Below, piece after piece: positions 1-9,377 of a stretch of 64,000 nt of DNA; the stretch's first letter is position 1, and every line of letters starts with the position of its first letter. The stretch is from contig NZ_JAHNZT010000035.1 in the NCBI RefSeq assembly GCF_019039035.1, positions 18,429 through 82,428 of the forward strand, in the 5' to 3' direction. The notes beneath the pieces were generated by a model that did no database searches, was not told the origin of the DNA, and saw nothing but the letters and a program-made list of their open reading frames with translations. A program made the position numbers and the translations under genes. The stretch is from Citreicoccus inhibens. GTDB lineage: Bacteria > Myxococcota > Myxococcia > Myxococcales > Myxococcaceae.

Positions 1-3000
1 AAGCGCGCCTCCTGCTCCGCGCTCAGGTCGGCCAGCTTCGATTCCAGGGCCGCGGTGCGCTCGCGTTCGGCCAGAGCGGACTCGGTGGCACGCTGGACTT
101 CCACACGCGCGGCCTCGGCATCGGAGCGAGCGGACTCCAGCGCGGTGCGCTCGGCCTCCAGCGAGGACTCTAGATTGTTGGCCTTGCCGGCGAAGCGCCG
201 CGCGGTCTCGAGCTGAACCACGAGCAACTCGGCGTGCTCGCGCGTGGCGGAGAGGCGGTCTTGCGCATCCACCAACTCCGCGTCCAACCGCGCGATGTGA
301 ATGCCGCGCTCGTGCAGCGCCGCATGGGCCCGTTGCAGCTCGGTCCCCAGCCGCATCAACTCCTGACGGGTCGCGCCCAGGTGGGCCAGCTCGCTCCGCG
401 CACCAACCAACTCCTGGTCGCGGAGCGCGAGCTGCTGGAGCGCTTCCTCGGAGTCCTGCTGCCGCCGCTCTGCACGGGACAGCGAGCCCTCCAGCTCCGC
501 CTCCAGCGACACCAGCCGAGCACGCGCCTCCGTCAGCGTCTGCTCGCGAGTGCCCGCGGTCTCCGTGAGCCGCTGAGCCCGCAGCTCCTCCTCGCGCAGC
601 TTCTCCTGCAAGGACGCAACGAGCTTCTCCTGCTCCGCGAGCGACGACTCCAGCGTCTCGCGGCGAGTCTCTGCGGAGGCCTGCGCGGCGCGGGTCTCCG
701 AGAGCTGCGACTCCCAATGCGAGCGCTGCTCCTGGACAGTCCCTTCGGCCCAGGCCCGCTCCGCCTCCAGCCGCTCCAGGCTCGCGCGCAGTTCTGTCTC
801 CTGCGCCTCGGCGGCGGCGCGATGCTCCTCCAGCACGCGCTCCGCCGCGCTCAGTCGAGACGACAGCTCCGCGGCTTCAGTACGAAGCGTCTCCAACTCA
901 GCCAGGGTCCGCGCCTGAGTCTCGCGAGTCTCCGCGAGCGACGCCTCCCCTTGAGCCTGCGCCTCGCGACTCTGCCGCAGCGAGGACTCGGCCCCGGCGC
1001 GAGCCTCGGTCTCCGCGCGCAGCCGCTCCTCGGCCTGCGCGAGCGCCTCCTGCTCCGCGACGAGGCGACGTTGCGCCTCGGCCAGCCCCGCTTCGCCCGC
1101 GTTGCGTCCCAGCCGCTCGGAATCCAGCTCCGCGCGGAGGCGCTCCAATTCGGCCCGAGCCGCCTCGGCCCCCCCACGAACCTCGGCCAGGGAGGACTCG
1201 ACCTGCGCCCGGGTCTCGCGCTCGGACGCCAGTGCCTCCCGGGCCTCGACGAGCACGGCCTCCTGCCGGGCCCGCTCCAGCTCCCCATCGGCCTGGGTCT
1301 CGGACAGCGACGCCTTGATTCGGGCAAGGGCCTCGCGCTCCGACGTCAGCGCGCTCCGCGCCTCGGCGAGCGAAGCCTCCACTTCGGAGCGAGCCCCACG
1401 CTCGGCCTCCAGCGCGGACCGGGCCGCACCGAGTTCCTCGTGCACCGCGCCCAGCGCCACGCGCGCTTCACCCAGCGAGACCTCGTTCGCCGCGCGAACC
1501 TCACGCTCAGCCGCCAGCACCGCCTGCGTCTCGGACAGCTCCTGGTGCGTGGACTCCTGCGTCGCCCGGACCGAGGCGAGCGCAGCCTGTTCCGCCGCCA
1601 GCGCCGCGCGAACCTCTGCGAGCGAGGCCTCCGCCTCCGCCCGAGCCTCGCGCTCACGCTCCAGCGCCGCGCCCGCCTCACGAAGCGAGACCGCACGCCC
1701 CTCCTGCTCGGACTGCAGCGCGACCTGGGTCTCGGCCAGCGCCTCCACCGAGCGAGCGTGCGCGTCCTGGGCCGAGGCAAGCGCGGCCCGAGCCTCCGCG
1801 AGCGACTCCTCCGCCCGCGCGCGCCGAGCCTGTTCCTGGGCCAGCGCGCCTTCGGCCTCCTCACGCAAGCGCACCAGCGCCTCATCGGTGCCGATGGCGC
1901 GAGCCTGGATCTCCGAGAACGTGGCCTCCAACCGAGCCCGGTGCTCCCGCTCGGTCTCCAGGGCCGACCGCGTCTCCGTCAGCGACAGGTCCGTCCGAGT
2001 CCGGTGCGCGCGCTCCTCATCCAGCGTCGCCTTCGTCTCGGCAAACGAAGCCTCCAGCGCCTCGCGCTGGGTCCGCTCGGCCTCCAGCGCCGAGTCCACC
2101 CGGGCCCGCTGCTCGCGCTCCGTCTGCCACTGGGCCTGAGTGTCCGCGAGCGCGGCCTCCCAGCGAGCCCGCCGCTCCTCCTCGGCCGCGAGCGCCTCCC
2201 GGGTCTTCGCCAGCTCCGCGTCCGACAGTTCCCGCCGAGCCTGCTCGGCATCGAGCGCGCCCTGGACGTCCTCGCGCTCCAGGCGCTCCAACTCCAGCGT
2301 CTCGCGAACATCGGCGAGCGCCGACTCCAGCTCCACCCGGGTCTGTTGCTGGGCCTCGCCACTCGCCGTGGCGCCCGCCAGCCGCCGCTCGGTCTCGGCG
2401 AGAGATTCCCCCAGCCGGGTCAGCGATGCGTCCGCGGTCTTGCGCGCCTGAGTCTCGCGCTCCAGCTCCTCGCTCGCGAGCGCCGACAGCGCCTCGGCCG
2501 ACTCCAGCGCGCGCCGCGTGGTCTCCAGCTCCGCGCGCGCCTCGCGCAGCGCCGCGTCCACCCGCGCGGCCTGCTCCAACGCCACGACGAGCCGAGCCTC
2601 CAGCGCCTCGTGCGCCTCGAACGATGCGCGCCGCAGCGCGCTCAGCTCCTCCTCCCCTGCCTCCCGGGCCCGAGTCGCGAGCGCCCGCTCCTCGCCCAGC
2701 GCCTGCTCGAACCGAGCCCGCTCCGAGTCCAGCTCTCGCGTCCGGGACTCACCCGTCTGTTCGAGCAGCCCCAGCCGCTCACGGGCCGCCTGCAAGGCCT
2801 CCTCGAGAGACGCGGCCAGCGCCCGCGCCCGGGCCTCGTCGGCCGTGCGCGCCTCCAGCGACTCGCGAAGCTGGGCCTCGGCCTCGCGCGTGAAGGCGAC
2901 CTCCGTCTCCAACCCGCGCAGGGTGGCCTCGCGAGCCTCCAGCCGCGACTCCGCCTCCTGCCGAGCCCCTTCCGCGGCGGACATGCGCAGGTGCGCCTCG

Positions 3001-4421
3001 GCCAGCTCGCGGTGCGCCCGCGCCAGCTCCGCCTCCTTCGCGGGAACGGAGTCGCCCGCGGCCCGGACGGCTTCCTCGGCGCGGGTCACCTGCTCCTTGA
3101 GGTGCTCCACGGCCGCGAGCGCCGCCGAGTACTGCTCGGCGATGCGCAGCTCGCGCTCACGCGCGGCCTCCGCCTGCCGGCGCCGAGCCTCCGCCGCGTC
3201 CAGGGCGCGCTCCGCCGCCAGCCGGTCCTTCTCCCGGTCGATGCGCAGGGTCCCCTGCTCATCCTGAAGCTCGCGCACCTGGGCATAGGCCTGGGTCAAC
3301 CGCTCGCGCGTCTCTTCCAGTGAGGAGGCCAGCTCCTCACGCCGCGCCCGCTCCAGCCGCACCGACTCCTGGGCCGCCAGCACCTGCACGCCCGCGTCGG
3401 CCTGGGCCCGCTGCGCCGCCTCCACATCCAAGCGGTGCGCCGAGAGCCGCCGGTCCGCATCCGCCAGCCGCTCCGTCGCGACCTGCAGCTCCAGCTCGCG
3501 CCGCCGAAGTCGTCCGCTCAGCTCATCCCGCTCGCGCGCGGACTCCGCGCTGCCCCGCGCCTGCTCCAACTGCGCGGTGAGACGCGCCACGTCCTGCCGC
3601 GCCACCTCCAGCGCGGGCTGCAGCGCCGCCACCTCGGCCTCGCGGTCGCCCGCCTCCGCCCGGACCTTGGTCAACGCCTCCTTCAGCCGACCGGCGCGCT
3701 CCTCCCAGGACTTCGCCCGGGCCGCGACGTCATCCAGCTTCCCGCGCGTGAAGGCCAGCGGCTCGGGCGGCAGCTGCACCCACGTCGGGTCCACCACCCG
3801 CGCGGGCTCCTGACCGGCCACCACGACGAAGTAGGCCGCCTCGCCACCCGTGACGAGCGAGCCGTCCACCTGGAGCCCCTCGCCCCGCTCGAACGCGAGC
3901 TGGTAGCCCAGCACGGGGGACTGGGTGGCCACCTCCACCTGGGGGAAGTGGACGGAGAGGGCGTCCAGCGCCTGGCCGAACGTGGGCGGCACGCCCTCCT
4001 CCGGCTCCATGAGTTGCGTGAGCGCCAGCCCCGCGATGTTGCGCAGCCCCCCCACCAGGTACCCCTGGCGAGACACCAGCCGCGCCAGCTCGGCGAGCAG
4101 CTCCGGCGCTCGGACATAGGGCGCCAGGTCCGCCACCAGCACCACGTCGAAGCTGCCCGGCTCCAGGTCGTCGTAGATGTTGGCGCGGAAGCGCAGTCCC
4201 GGCGCGACGGGGCCCTTCTGGGCCGCCTCCACCGCGGAGATGTCCGAGTCGCACGCCACCACCGCGCGAGCGCCGCGCTCCAGGAGGAAGCGCGCGCTCT
4301 CGCCCCCCGTGGAGGCCACCGCGTCCACTTCGAGCACCCTGCGACGCGCGAAGAGGCTCTCCGCGAAGATGTACCGGGGCAGCAGTTCACTGGGCCCCAT
4401 GCGGCGGAATGTGGGATGCAT
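1..4421 (-). CDS. Methyltransferase-like domain fused to giant coiled coil (partial, C-terminus beyond left edge)
   Basis: About 1473 codons are visible and the frame is still open at base 1. The first ~150 residues look like a Rossmann methyltransferase: RRVLEVDAVAST at the position of SAM motif I, then VVACDSDISAVEAA and FDVVLVADLAPYV. The usual GxGxG loop is replaced by DAVASTGGES, so SAM binding is uncertain. From about residue 225 to the edge the sequence is almost entirely Ala/Glu/Arg/Leu-rich coiled coil. It is built of 7n-residue modules resembling SLAEARxAL, often 21, 28 or 35 residues apart. No signal peptide or membrane segment is seen. The start is either ATG 4421 (MHPTFRRMG) or ATG 4400; neither has a clear Shine-Dalgarno. 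A cytoskeletal or scaffold role is inference only. Confidence 0.75.
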   Translation of the reverse strand, partial: MHPTFRRMGPSELLPRYIFAESLFARRRVLEVDAVASTGGESARFLLERGARAVVACDSDISAVEAAQKGPVAPGLRFRANIYDDLEPGSFDVVLVADLAPYVRAPELLAELARLVSRQGYLVGGLRNIAGLALTQLMEPEEGVPPTFGQALDALSVHFPQVEVATQSPVLGYQLAFERGEGLQVDGSLVTGGEAAYFVVVAGQEPARVVDPTWVQLPPEPLAFTRGKLDDVAARAKSWEERAGRLKEALTKVRAEAGDREAEVAALQPALEVARQDVARLTAQLEQARGSAESARERDELSGRLRRRELELQVATERLADADRRLSAHRLDVEAAQRAQADAGVQVLAAQESVRLERARREELASSLEETRERLTQAYAQVRELQDEQGTLRIDREKDRLAAERALDAAEARRRQAEAARERELRIAEQYSAALAAVEHLKEQVTRAEEAVRAAGDSVPAKEAELARAHRELAEAHLRMSAAEGARQEAESRLEAREATLRGLETEVAFTREAEAQLRESLEARTADEARARALAASLEEALQAARERLGLLEQTGESRTRELDSERARFEQALGEERALATRAREAGEEELSALRRASFEAHEALEARLVVALEQAARVDAALREARAELETTRRALESAEALSALASEELERETQARKTADASLTRLGESLAETERRLAGATASGEAQQQTRVELESALADVRETLELERLEREDVQGALDAEQARRELSDAELAKTREALAAEEERRARWEAALADTQAQWQTEREQRARVDSALEAERTQREALEASFAETKATLDEERAHRTRTDLSLTETRSALETEREHRARLEATFSEIQARAIGTDEALVRLREEAEGALAQEQARRARAEESLAEARAALASAQDAHARSVEALAETQVALQSEQEGRAVSLREAGAALEREREARAEAEASLAEVRAALAAEQAALASVRATQESTHQELSETQAVLAAEREVRAANEVSLGEARVALGAVHEELGAARSALEAERGARSEVEASLAEARSALTSEREALARIKASLSETQADGELERARQEAVLVEAREALASERETRAQVESSLAEVRGGAEAARAELERLRAELDSERLGRNAGEAGLAEAQRRLVAEQEALAQAEERLRAETEARAGAESSLRQSREAQAQGEASLAETRETQARTLAELETLRTEAAELSSRLSAAERVLEEHRAAAEAQETELRASLERLEAERAWAEGTVQEQRSHWESQLSETRAAQASAETRRETLESSLAEQEKLVASLQEKLREEELRAQRLTETAGTREQTLTEARARLVSLEAELEGSLSRAERRQQDSEEALQQLALRDQELVGARSELAHLGATRQELMRLGTELQRAHAALHERGIHIARLDAELVDAQDRLSATREHAELLVVQLETARRFAGKANNLESSLEAERTALESARSDAEAARVEVQRATESALAERERTAALESKLADLSAEQEAR

Positions 4422-4525
4422 GGGTGTGTTCGGGAGTGGGAGTATAGCCAGGGGCTCCCGAGCCCCAAGGAAAGCGCCGGGCCCACCTCCAGCTCCGGGG
4501 CCTGCACGACAGGAGGGTAGGCGAC

Positions 4526-5338
4526 ATGAACGTGAACTCACCCCAGGGATTTGGCCACCGGGCGCGCCGCGCCTTCATGCGCACCGTCACCCTCCTCGTC
4601 ATCTTGACGCTGGGGGTGGGCGTCCTCTTCCTGCTCGGGAAGATCAACGCCCGGACCTTCACGCTCACCGTGGACAACGGCGCCCTGGTGGTCATGAAGG
4701 GCCGCAACCTCCCCACGGGCGCCGCGCCCTACCAGCCCGGCGACGCGCGGCTCGCGGACGCCTACGCCCCCATCCCCCTGGAGGGCCAGGACGCCACCCT
4801 CCTCACCCTCCAGAGCTACTCCGAGCGCGACGAACTGGACCGCGCCCTGTTCCCCCTCCTGGAGTCCCTGGCTCGGCCCCGCATCGCCTCGGATGAACCC
4901 GCCCGCGTGGACCGGGGCCTGTACTACCTGCGCCGCGCCGAGAAGCTCTCCGGCCTCACCGACGAGCAGCGCCGCTCGCTCCAGGGGATGCTCGCGGACG
5001 TGGCCTACTACCAGGCCCGCCAGAAGCTCGAGGACGCCCGGCGCCTCGTCTCGGAGAGCCTGGCCCAGCTCAAGCTCGCCGCCGAGAGCCAGAACCGCCA
5101 CGCCCGCAGCGCCAACCAGATGCTGTCCACCGTGGGCCCCCCGGCCCGCGACCTGGAAGAAGCCCTCCGCCGCGCGGTGCACACCGAAAGCGGCCCCCAG
5201 GAGGCCCAGGACGGCGCCACGGCCCCGACGCGTCAGGTCTCCCCCTCGCCCCAGCCCCCCACCTCGCCCAGCGCTCCCGTGCCCGCCCAGGGCCCTGGAG
5301 CCCCCGCCCAGCCCCCGGACGCGGGCCCCACTCCCTGA
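4526..5338 (+). CDS. Single-pass membrane protein of unknown function
   Basis: A 270-residue protein that I do not recognise. A good GGAGGG ribosome-binding site precedes the ATG. The N-terminus is short and basic, followed by one hydrophobic segment at about residues 18-40 (TVTLLVILTLGVGVLFLLG). Next come a small beta-rich stretch containing VDNGALVVMKGRNLP and a helical region at about 100-205 rich in Arg, Glu, Leu and Ala. Residues 215-270 are a Pro/Ala/Ser-rich, probably disordered tail. This suggests an N-terminally anchored protein with a helical soluble domain. It is divergent from the giant coiled-coil gene, with about 100 bp between the starts, so the two may share a regulatory region. 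No functional claim is possible from motifs. Confidence 0.8.
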   Translation: MNVNSPQGFGHRARRAFMRTVTLLVILTLGVGVLFLLGKINARTFTLTVDNGALVVMKGRNLPTGAAPYQPGDARLADAYAPIPLEGQDATLLTLQSYSERDELDRALFPLLESLARPRIASDEPARVDRGLYYLRRAEKLSGLTDEQRRSLQGMLADVAYYQARQKLEDARRLVSESLAQLKLAAESQNRHARSANQMLSTVGPPARDLEEALRRAVHTESGPQEAQDGATAPTRQVSPSPQPPTSPSAPVPAQGPGAPAQPPDAGPTP

Positions 5339-5462
5339 GCCGGAAATGCCCCGCCCACCCTGCCAGGTGGTTCACAGCGGGTATTTCCCCCACACGGACT
5401 CGACGTTGTCTCAGTGTCTTGAAGAGAACGTGACCCGGACGCCAGAAACCGCCGAGAGGATC

Positions 5463-5486
5463 GATCGTAGATTGCAATTGTCGATC
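5463..5486. promoter_or_regulatory. 24-bp palindrome, candidate operator upstream of nrdAB
   Basis: The arms GATCG and CGATC flank a perfect 8-bp core ATTGCAAT, with three mismatched pairs on each side between arm and core. It is A+T-rich in a G+C-rich genome and lies 24 bp upstream of the -35 element. A regulator-binding site is inferred from symmetry and position only. Confidence 0.45.
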
Positions 5487-5491
5487 CTAGG

Positions 5492-5545
5492 GGGGCACAA
5501 GATCTCGCGTTGACAGGCCATGGGTGCCCCCATACCTTGTGCCCC
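5492..5545. repeat. Inverted repeat bracketing the nrdAB promoter
   Basis: GGGGCACAAG at 5492-5501 is the exact reverse complement of CTTGTGCCCC at 5536-5545, with centres 44 bp apart. The left copy lies just upstream of the -35 and the right copy overlaps the -10. A further related half-site, GTGCCCCC, sits in the spacer at 5525-5531. This geometry suits a repressor that occupies two sites across the promoter. NrdR is the natural candidate from gene context, but the match to the classical NrdR box is weak. Confidence 0.5.
5510..5538 (+). promoter_or_regulatory. Sigma-70-type promoter for nrdAB
   Basis: The perfect -35 TTGACA (5510-5515), a 17-bp spacer and TACCTT (5533-5538) form a near-consensus housekeeping promoter. 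The initiation site would be near 5545. It is the best promoter-like sequence between 5339 and the nrdA start. Confidence 0.6.
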
Positions 5546-5670
5546 GTCGATGGTTCCCCCACCACCGACGGTGTCGGCAGAGGGGGTTCTTGGAGGAGAT
5601 GTGGTTTTCTTGCTCACCGCGCCCATCTGCCTCAAAACGAACCTCGCTCCGGTCGACACACCGAGACGAT

Positions 5671-5702
5671 AGACCCTCCCGCGCGACCGACGCGGAGGGT
5701 CT
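5671..5702 (+). promoter_or_regulatory. Stable hairpin in nrdA leader
   Basis: AGACCCTCC plus GCG (5671-5683, one bulged C) pairs with CGCGGAGGGTCT (5691-5702) across a 7-nt loop. It lies inside the predicted leader. It is not followed by a U tract, so it is not a normal terminator; a role in mRNA stability or attenuation is speculative. Confidence 0.35.
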
Positions 5703-5820
5703 CCCCTGAACAGATTTTCATGTAACGTGGCGGGGAATGGCCCTTCCCCCGAACGGGACCGGTGTCCGTCCCGTGGCCACGCCATTGTCTTGCCAATGCT
5801 TCACTTGGAGTGAGCCGCTC

Positions 5821-8313
5821 GTGACCGTCGAAACGCCCATGAAGCCGACCGCCGCCACCACCCTGCCCCTCCCGCCCGCGCCCCCGGTCACGGCCGCGCC
5901 GGCCACCTCCCCGCAACCGGCGCAAGGTCCGGCCGAGTTCGGCACGACGACCATGCGGGTGCGCAAGCGCAACGGCACGGCGGAGCCGGTGGACCTCAAC
6001 AAGATTGTCCGCGCGGTGGGGCGCAGCTGCATGGGGCTGTCGCGCGTGGACGTCATGCGCGTGGCCACCAAGACCATCAGCGGCCTCTATGACGGCGCCA
6101 CCACGCGCGAGCTGGACAGCCTCTCCATCCAGACCGCCGCCGCCCTCATCGTGGAGGAGCCCGAGTACGCGCGGCTCTCCTCGCGCCTGCTCGCCACCTT
6201 CATCCAGAAGGAGGTCAGCAACCAGGACATCCACTCCTTCAGCCAGTCCATCGCCGCGGGCCACAAGCACGGCCTCATCGCGGACCGCCTGCTGCAGTTC
6301 GTCCAGGCCAACGCGCGCAAGCTCAACGCCGCCATCGACCCGGCGCGCAACGACCTCTTCGAGTACTTCGGCCTGCGCACCGTCTATGACCGCTACCTGC
6401 TGAAGAACCCGCAGACGCGCGAGGTCATCGAGACGCCGCAGGAGTTCTTCCTGCGCGTGGCGTGCGCGCTCAGCGGCGACAACGCGCGCGAGGCCATCGA
6501 GCTGTACCGCCTGTTCAGCTCGCTGGAGTACCTGCCCAGCTCGCCCACCCTGTTCAACTCGGGCACGCGCCACGAGCAGCTCTCCAGTTGCTTCCTCCTG
6601 GACTCGCCCGCGGACGAGCTGGACTCCATCTACAAGAAGTATTCGGACATCGCGATGCTGTCGAAGTTCTCCGGCGGCATCGGCGTGGGCTACCACCGCG
6701 TGCGCGCCCGCGGCTCGCTCATCCGCTCCACCAACGGCCACTCCAACGGCATCGTCCCCTGGCTCAAGACGCTGGACGCCTCCGTCGCCGCGGTGAACCA
6801 GGGCGGCAAGCGCAAGGGCGCGTGCTGCGTGTACCTGGAGTCATGGCACGCGGACATCGAGGACTTCCTCGAGCTGCGCGACAACACCGGTGACGAGGCC
6901 CGCCGCACCCACAACCTGAACCTGGCCAACTGGGTGCCGGACCTGTTCATGCGCCGCGTGGAGACGGACGGCGACTGGAGCCTGTTCGATCCGAAGACGG
7001 TGCCGCACCTGACGGACCTGTGGGGCGACGCCTTCGACAAGGCCTACGCGGAGGCCGAGGCCTCGGGCGTGGCGCTGCGCAAGGTCAAGGCGCGCGACCT
7101 GTACGCGCGGATGATGAAGGTGCTGGCCCAGACCGGAAACGGCTGGATGACCTTCAAGGACCTGAGCAACCGCAAGAGCAACCAGACCGCGAAGCCGGCC
7201 AACGTCATCCACCTGTCCAACCTCTGCACGGAGATCCTGGAGGTCACCAGCCAGGGCGAGACGGCGGTGTGCAACCTGGGCTCGCTGAACCTGGGCCGGA
7301 TGGTGGCGGACGGGAAGTTCGACTTCGAGCGCCTGCGCGCCAACGTGCAGCTCGCGCTGCGCCAGTTGGACCGCGTCATCGACCTCAACTACTACCCCAT
7401 CCCCACCGCCGCGGACTCCAACCGCCGCTGGCGCCCGGTGGGCCTGGGGCTGATGGGCCTGCAGGACGTGTTCTTCCAGCTCCGGCTGCCCTTCGACGCC
7501 CCCGAGGCGCGCGCGCTGTCGCAGAAGATCTCCGAGGAGATCTACTACGCGGCCCTGAGCACCTCGGCGGACCTGGCCGAGCAGTTCGGCGCGCACCCGG
7601 GCTTCTCGGAGACGCGGGCCGCCCAGGGCGAACTCCAGTTCGAGAGCTGGGGCGTGGTGCCCGAGGACACCGCGCGCTGGAGCACGCTGCGCGCCCGCAT
7701 CCAGAAGACGGGCCTGCGCAACTCGCTGATGATCGCCATCGCGCCCACGGCCACCATCGCGTCCATCGCGGGCTGCTACGAGTGCATCGAGCCGCAGGTG
7801 TCCAACCTGTTCAAGCGCGAGACGCTCTCGGGTGACTTCCTCCAGGTGAACCGCTACCTCGTGCGCGACCTGCAGGCGCTGGGGCTGTGGAACGACAGCA
7901 CGCGCAACCGCATCAAGATGGCCGAGGGCAGCGTGCAGGACCTCACCGAGCTGCCCGCCGAGCTGCGCAACGTCTACCGCACCGCGTGGGAGATCCCCAT
8001 GCGCTCGCTCATCGACATGGCGGCCGACCGCGGCGCCTTCATCGACCAGAGCCAGTCGCTCAACCTCTTCGTGGAGACGCCCAACATCGGGAAGCTTTCT
8101 TCCATGTACTTCTACGCATGGCAGAAGGGGTTGAAGACCACCTATTACCTGCGCTCGCGTCCGGCCACGCGCATCGCCAAGGCCACGGTGGGCGCCAGCG
8201 GCGCTGCCGCGACCTCGGCCCCTGCCCCCGCCCCCATGGCCCAGGCCATGCCCGAGGCGGAAGCCGTGGCGTGCTCGCTGGAGAACCCCGAGTCGTGCGA
8301 GGCGTGCCAGTAG
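5821..8313 (+). CDS. nrdA: Ribonucleoside-diphosphate reductase, class Ia large (catalytic) subunit
   Basis: About 830 residues. It reduces ribonucleoside diphosphates to deoxy forms together with NrdB in the cytoplasm. An ATP-cone begins near residue 42 (MRVRKRNGTAEPVDLNKIVR) and implies allosteric control by ATP/dATP. The active-site cysteines are visible: SSCFLLD near residue 256, the radical Cys in NLCTEI near 467, and AVCNLGSLN near 482. The C-terminal redox pair is CEAC in the last few residues. The two tyrosines of the radical-transfer path fall in KTTYYLRS near 775. I chose GTG 5821, preceded by GGAG; an in-frame ATG at 5839 is an alternative. The longer frame from 5737 has no ribosome-binding site. 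nrdB follows after 47 bp, so the two are probably one operon. Confidence 0.95.
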   Translation: MTVETPMKPTAATTLPLPPAPPVTAAPATSPQPAQGPAEFGTTTMRVRKRNGTAEPVDLNKIVRAVGRSCMGLSRVDVMRVATKTISGLYDGATTRELDSLSIQTAAALIVEEPEYARLSSRLLATFIQKEVSNQDIHSFSQSIAAGHKHGLIADRLLQFVQANARKLNAAIDPARNDLFEYFGLRTVYDRYLLKNPQTREVIETPQEFFLRVACALSGDNAREAIELYRLFSSLEYLPSSPTLFNSGTRHEQLSSCFLLDSPADELDSIYKKYSDIAMLSKFSGGIGVGYHRVRARGSLIRSTNGHSNGIVPWLKTLDASVAAVNQGGKRKGACCVYLESWHADIEDFLELRDNTGDEARRTHNLNLANWVPDLFMRRVETDGDWSLFDPKTVPHLTDLWGDAFDKAYAEAEASGVALRKVKARDLYARMMKVLAQTGNGWMTFKDLSNRKSNQTAKPANVIHLSNLCTEILEVTSQGETAVCNLGSLNLGRMVADGKFDFERLRANVQLALRQLDRVIDLNYYPIPTAADSNRRWRPVGLGLMGLQDVFFQLRLPFDAPEARALSQKISEEIYYAALSTSADLAEQFGAHPGFSETRAAQGELQFESWGVVPEDTARWSTLRARIQKTGLRNSLMIAIAPTATIASIAGCYECIEPQVSNLFKRETLSGDFLQVNRYLVRDLQALGLWNDSTRNRIKMAEGSVQDLTELPAELRNVYRTAWEIPMRSLIDMAADRGAFIDQSQSLNLFVETPNIGKLSSMYFYAWQKGLKTTYYLRSRPATRIAKATVGASGAAATSAPAPAPMAQAMPEAEAVACSLENPESCEACQ

Positions 8314-8360
8314 GCGCGCCCGCGCACCTCCGCCCGGACCTGTAAGGAGTCACGGAAGCA

Positions 8361-9371
8361 ATGCTGCTCGACCCTGGATTGAACCTGACGCTGCGCCCCA
8401 TGGCCTATCCGGTCTTCTTCGAGATGTACCGGAACGCCATCAAGAACACGTGGACCGTGGAGGAGGTGGACTTCTCCACGGACCTGGTGGACTTGCGCTC
8501 GAAGATGACCGAGGCGGAGCGTCACCTCATCCACCGGCTGGTGGCGTTCTTCGCGACGGGTGACTCCATCGTGGGCAACAACCTGGTGCTCAACCTGTAC
8601 AAGCACCTGAATGCCCCCGAGGCGCGCATGTACCTGTCGCGCCAGCTCTATGAGGAGGCCCTGCACGTCCAGTTCTACCTGACGCTGCTGGACACCTACG
8701 TGCCGGATCCGGCGGAGCGGGCCAAGGCCTTCGCGGCCATCGACAACATCCCCTCCATCCAGCGCAAGGCCGCCTTCTGCATGAAGTGGATGGACAGCAT
8801 CCACGACGTGCAGGCCGCCCGGACGAAGGAGGATCGCCGCCGCTTCCTCCTGAACCTCATCTGCTTCGCGGGCTGCATCGAGGGGCTCTTCTTCTTCGCC
8901 GCCTTCGCCTACGTGTACTTCCTGCGCAGCAAGGGCCTGCTCAACGGGCTGGCCGCGGGGACCAACTGGGTGTTCCGCGACGAGAGCGCCCACATGGCGT
9001 TCGCCTTCGAGGCCATCCAGGTGGCTCGCAAGGAGGAGCCGGACCTGTTCGACGCGCGCATGGAGCGCGACGTGGTGCAGATGCTCCGTGAAGCGGTCGA
9101 GTGCGAGACGACCTTCGCGCAGGACCTGCTCAGCGGCGGCGTGGTGGGCCTGTCCACGCAGGACATGCGCGGCTACCTCGAGTACGTGGCGGATCAGCGC
9201 CTGCTCATGCTCGGGATGGCGCCGGTGTTCCGCACCAAGAATCCGCTCGGGTTCATGGAGCTGCAGGACGTGCAGGAGCTCACCAACTTCTTCGAGCGCC
9301 GCGTGTCCTCGTACCAGGTGGCCGTGGGCGTGGGCGCGGCGAACGATGTCGTGTTCGACGCGGCCTTCTGA
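8361..9371 (+). CDS. nrdB: Ribonucleoside-diphosphate reductase, class Ia small (radical) subunit
   Basis: A 336-residue ferritin-like subunit that carries the di-metal centre and radical for NrdA. Metal ligands by alignment with R2: Asp68 (TGDSIVGNN), Glu99 and His102 (EEALHVQFY), Glu174 (CIEGLFFF), Glu208 and His211 (DESAH). The residue four after the ligand His is Tyr106, so this is a tyrosyl-radical protein rather than the Phe-containing class Ic type. AAGGAG lies 11 bp before the ATG. Its last residues do not obviously match the enterobacterial R2 tail. It follows nrdA closely and converges on the aquaporin gene. Confidence 0.95.
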   Translation: MLLDPGLNLTLRPMAYPVFFEMYRNAIKNTWTVEEVDFSTDLVDLRSKMTEAERHLIHRLVAFFATGDSIVGNNLVLNLYKHLNAPEARMYLSRQLYEEALHVQFYLTLLDTYVPDPAERAKAFAAIDNIPSIQRKAAFCMKWMDSIHDVQAARTKEDRRRFLLNLICFAGCIEGLFFFAAFAYVYFLRSKGLLNGLAAGTNWVFRDESAHMAFAFEAIQVARKEEPDLFDARMERDVVQMLREAVECETTFAQDLLSGGVVGLSTQDMRGYLEYVADQRLLMLGMAPVFRTKNPLGFMELQDVQELTNFFERRVSSYQVAVGVGAANDVVFDAAF

Positions 9372-9377
9372 CCCCCA

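Larger units (their letters stand above)
5339..5820 (+). other. Long intergenic region and leader upstream of nrdAB
   Basis: These 480 bp contain no credible gene; short open frames on either strand lack ribosome-binding sites. The region holds a 24-bp imperfect palindrome, a consensus-like sigma-70 promoter flanked by an inverted repeat, and a G+C-rich hairpin in the transcribed leader. If transcription starts near 5545, the nrdA mRNA would carry a leader of about 275 nt. No cobalamin riboswitch core was recognised, in keeping with a class Ia (B12-independent) enzyme. Confidence 0.6.

Noticed and set aside
234..3323. Plus-strand open frame of 1029 codons, rich in Arg and Leu
   Set aside because: It is the antisense shadow of the coiled-coil gene. 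Its composition (Leu/Arg/Gln repeats without domains) and the absence of a ribosome-binding site agree with this.
5545..5820. Possible cobalamin riboswitch ahead of the ribonucleotide reductase genes
   Set aside because: No B12-box was found, and the reductase is a tyrosyl-radical class Ia enzyme that does not need cobalamin.
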